Of a stretch of DNA of 64,000 bases, positions 63,034-64,000 are shown one piece after another. Made by a program: the position numbers and the translations under genes. Position 1 is the stretch's first letter, and the number at the start of each line of letters is the position of its first letter. The stretch lies in the NCBI GenBank assembly GCA_029245955.1, contig JAQWOH010000045.1, positions 62,001 to 126,000 on the forward strand. The letters run 5' to 3'. This DNA comes from Fuerstiella sp. GTDB lineage: Bacteria; Planctomycetota; Planctomycetia; Planctomycetales; Planctomycetaceae. The notes beneath the pieces were generated by a model that had not been told where the DNA came from, made no database searches, and saw nothing but the letters and a program-made list of their open reading frames with translations.

Positions 63034-63852
63034 TCAGGTCAACAAGAAGTTGGGCGATTGACTGAGAAACTGCTGCGGATTGTTAAACGTCACCTTATCA
63101 ACGGTTGTCGGGGCATGACCGCGACGACGCATTTCGAGTCGGGCTTTGGGGACGGCCAGTGGATCACTGCAGCCCCAGTCGCCGGCGGAATTCATCCAAA
63201 TCCGCTCGTCGCCATACATTTCGATAATGTCTGCCGCACGTTGAGGTGTGACCTTGGTGTCGGGATACAGAGTCATTCCTGCCCAGAACCCCCGATCCAG
63301 TACTTCAGAGACTGTATGCTCTTCCACGTGATCGATCAGAATGCGGCCCGGGTCAATTTTGCTGGCGGACAGCGCATCCATAATCAGCCGAGTTCCTTTG
63401 AGTTTGTCCTCCAGATGCGGCGTATGCACCAGCACTAGTTGGTTGAATGTTTCTGCCAGCGCGATTTGTTCTTCCAGAATGATCAGCTCGTTCTTTGTAT
63501 TCTTGTTCAGGCCGATTTCTCCGATGCCCAGGACATTTCCGCCGCACAGCTGTTCTTTGCTGTTCAGGAAATCGGGGATCATCGAAACCACTTCCCGAGC
63601 AAACCCCGGATCGTCTGCTTCCTTCGGGTTGATACACAGCCACGTGAAATGCTGAATGCCGAACTGAGCCGCCCGTTTCGGCTCGTATTCCGTCAGTTGC
63701 CGGAAGTAATCATAAAAACCCTGAGCAGATGAACGGTCGAAACCTGCCCAGAAAGCCGGTTCTGTGATGGCGATGCACCCAGCCTGCGCCATCCGCTGAT
63801 AGTCGTCGGTGGTGCGAGAGACCATATGAATATGTGGATCAATATACTTCAC
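63034..63852 (-). CDS. TatD-like metal-dependent hydrolase, ebo-type
   Basis: A 272-residue TatD-type hydrolase starting at GTG. The metal site begins with YIDPHIHMVS (HxH), followed by VSRTTDDYQRMAQAG, EIGLNKNT with the Glu ligand, VHTPHLEDK and ILIDHVEEHTV with His ligands, and MNSAGDWGCSDP with the late Asp. The form MVSRTTDDYQ is what I remember of the TatD-like member of ebo clusters, which modify a small compound for export in several bacteria and algae plastids; this is from memory. Its GTG overlaps the stop of the upstream gene by four bases (GTGA), so the two are translationally coupled. The rest of the cluster would lie beyond the right edge. Function of the family is not established. 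Confidence 0.87.
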   Translation of the reverse strand: MKYIDPHIHMVSRTTDDYQRMAQAGCIAITEPAFWAGFDRSSAQGFYDYFRQLTEYEPKRAAQFGIQHFTWLCINPKEADDPGFAREVVSMIPDFLNSKEQLCGGNVLGIGEIGLNKNTKNELIILEEQIALAETFNQLVLVHTPHLEDKLKGTRLIMDALSASKIDPGRILIDHVEEHTVSEVLDRGFWAGMTLYPDTKVTPQRAADIIEMYGDERIWMNSAGDWGCSDPLAVPKARLEMRRRGHAPTTVDKVTFNNPQQFLSQSPNFLLT

Positions 63853-64000
63853 GCGGCACCTCCGTCCGTCAGTGAAACCGCGCCCATGGCGCCCTTCATA
63901 CCATCAGCGGACTGAGGCAACTCGGAGGTGTGGTCGCTGAATAATTCCAGAACTCGTCGAGCTCGTTGCGGCTGACCGTCCAGCAGAATCTCAACGGCAC
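63849..64000 (-). CDS. C-terminal end of an upstream gene, cut by the window edge
   Basis: The minus-strand frame ends at 63849 and is open to the window edge (about 49 residues visible: EILLDGQPQRARRVLELFS, then an acidic stretch and MKGAMGAVSL). It overlaps the TatD-like gene start by four bases. In ebo clusters the gene next to the TatD-like one is often the uncharacterised eboA, and the visible end is compatible with that, but the fragment is too short to identify. Confidence 0.6.
   Translation of the reverse strand, partial: AVEILLDGQPQRARRVLELFSDHTSELPQSADGMKGAMGAVSLTDGGAA

Noticed and set aside
1..64000. tRNA, rRNA, CRISPR arrays, complete insertion sequences, prophage genes or restriction and defence systems
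   Set aside because: None could be supported: no TpsiC-type tRNA arm with a fitting cloverleaf, no regularly spaced repeats, no transposase, integrase or phage structural proteins. The one helicase is a plain RecQ.

Overview
The window looks like a piece of a planctomycete chromosome, probably from the Planctomycetales. The basis is gene content: secreted Tat-exported Gfo/Idh/MocA oxidoreductases, a PVC-type heme-binding CxxCH dehydrogenase, a large multiheme protein with a PA14 domain, several sulfatases and SGNH esterases, DUF4347/LEPR-type adhesin remains, and long gene-free gaps. GC content looks moderate (mid-50s percent by eye). I see no rRNA, tRNA, CRISPR array, complete insertion sequence or prophage. 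The genus cannot be fixed without a search.

Layout. 0-11 kb: FHA protein, secreted alpha/beta hydrolase-like protein, zinc-ribbon NUDIX hydrolase, membrane-anchored coiled-coil repeat protein, the decayed head of a giant adhesin, a Gfo/Idh oxidoreductase and a PVC-type heme-binding dehydrogenase. 11-22 kb, an envelope block: a DUF3592 gene broken by a 10-bp tandem duplication, two TadE-like pseudopilins and a TadG-like VWA protein carrying a beta/gamma-crystallin-like insert, a facing DUF11 lipoprotein with two related exported proteins, then a LolA-like protein and a VWA membrane protein. 22-36 kb: DUF4432 enzyme coupled to a short RecQ, a five-heme PA14 protein, a three-repeat protein of unknown function, a ThuA protein, a secreted metallo-beta-lactamase-fold hydrolase, a lipoprotein MsrB, a CBS-domain protein and a polytopic membrane protein. 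36-45 kb, a likely glycan-degradation block: SGNH/alpha-beta hydrolase fusion, SDR, second SGNH hydrolase, two sulfatases (one frameshifted) and a TIM-barrel isomerase. 45-48 kb: CsrA and an orphan sensor histidine kinase. 48-56 kb: a divergent catabolic cluster of two SelA-like PLP enzymes, an enolase-superfamily enzyme, an M81 (MlrC-like) protein, a deacetylase-type amidohydrolase and an MFS transporter. 56-64 kb: a second Gfo/Idh protein, an MMPL/RND exporter, a secreted TRASH-domain protein, a 1.3-kb gene-poor stretch, and a TatD-like hydrolase overlapping a truncated upstream gene, resembling part of an ebo-type cluster.

The observations I rate highest are the crystallin-like module inserted in the TadG-like VWA domain, the three-repeat GGGLL/DWY protein, the exact 10-bp duplication that breaks the DUF3592 gene, the SelA-like/amidohydrolase/M81/enolase/MFS cluster, the three-frame relic of a giant adhesin, and two families of dispersed intergenic repeats. 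Functions come from reading motifs; no database search was possible.
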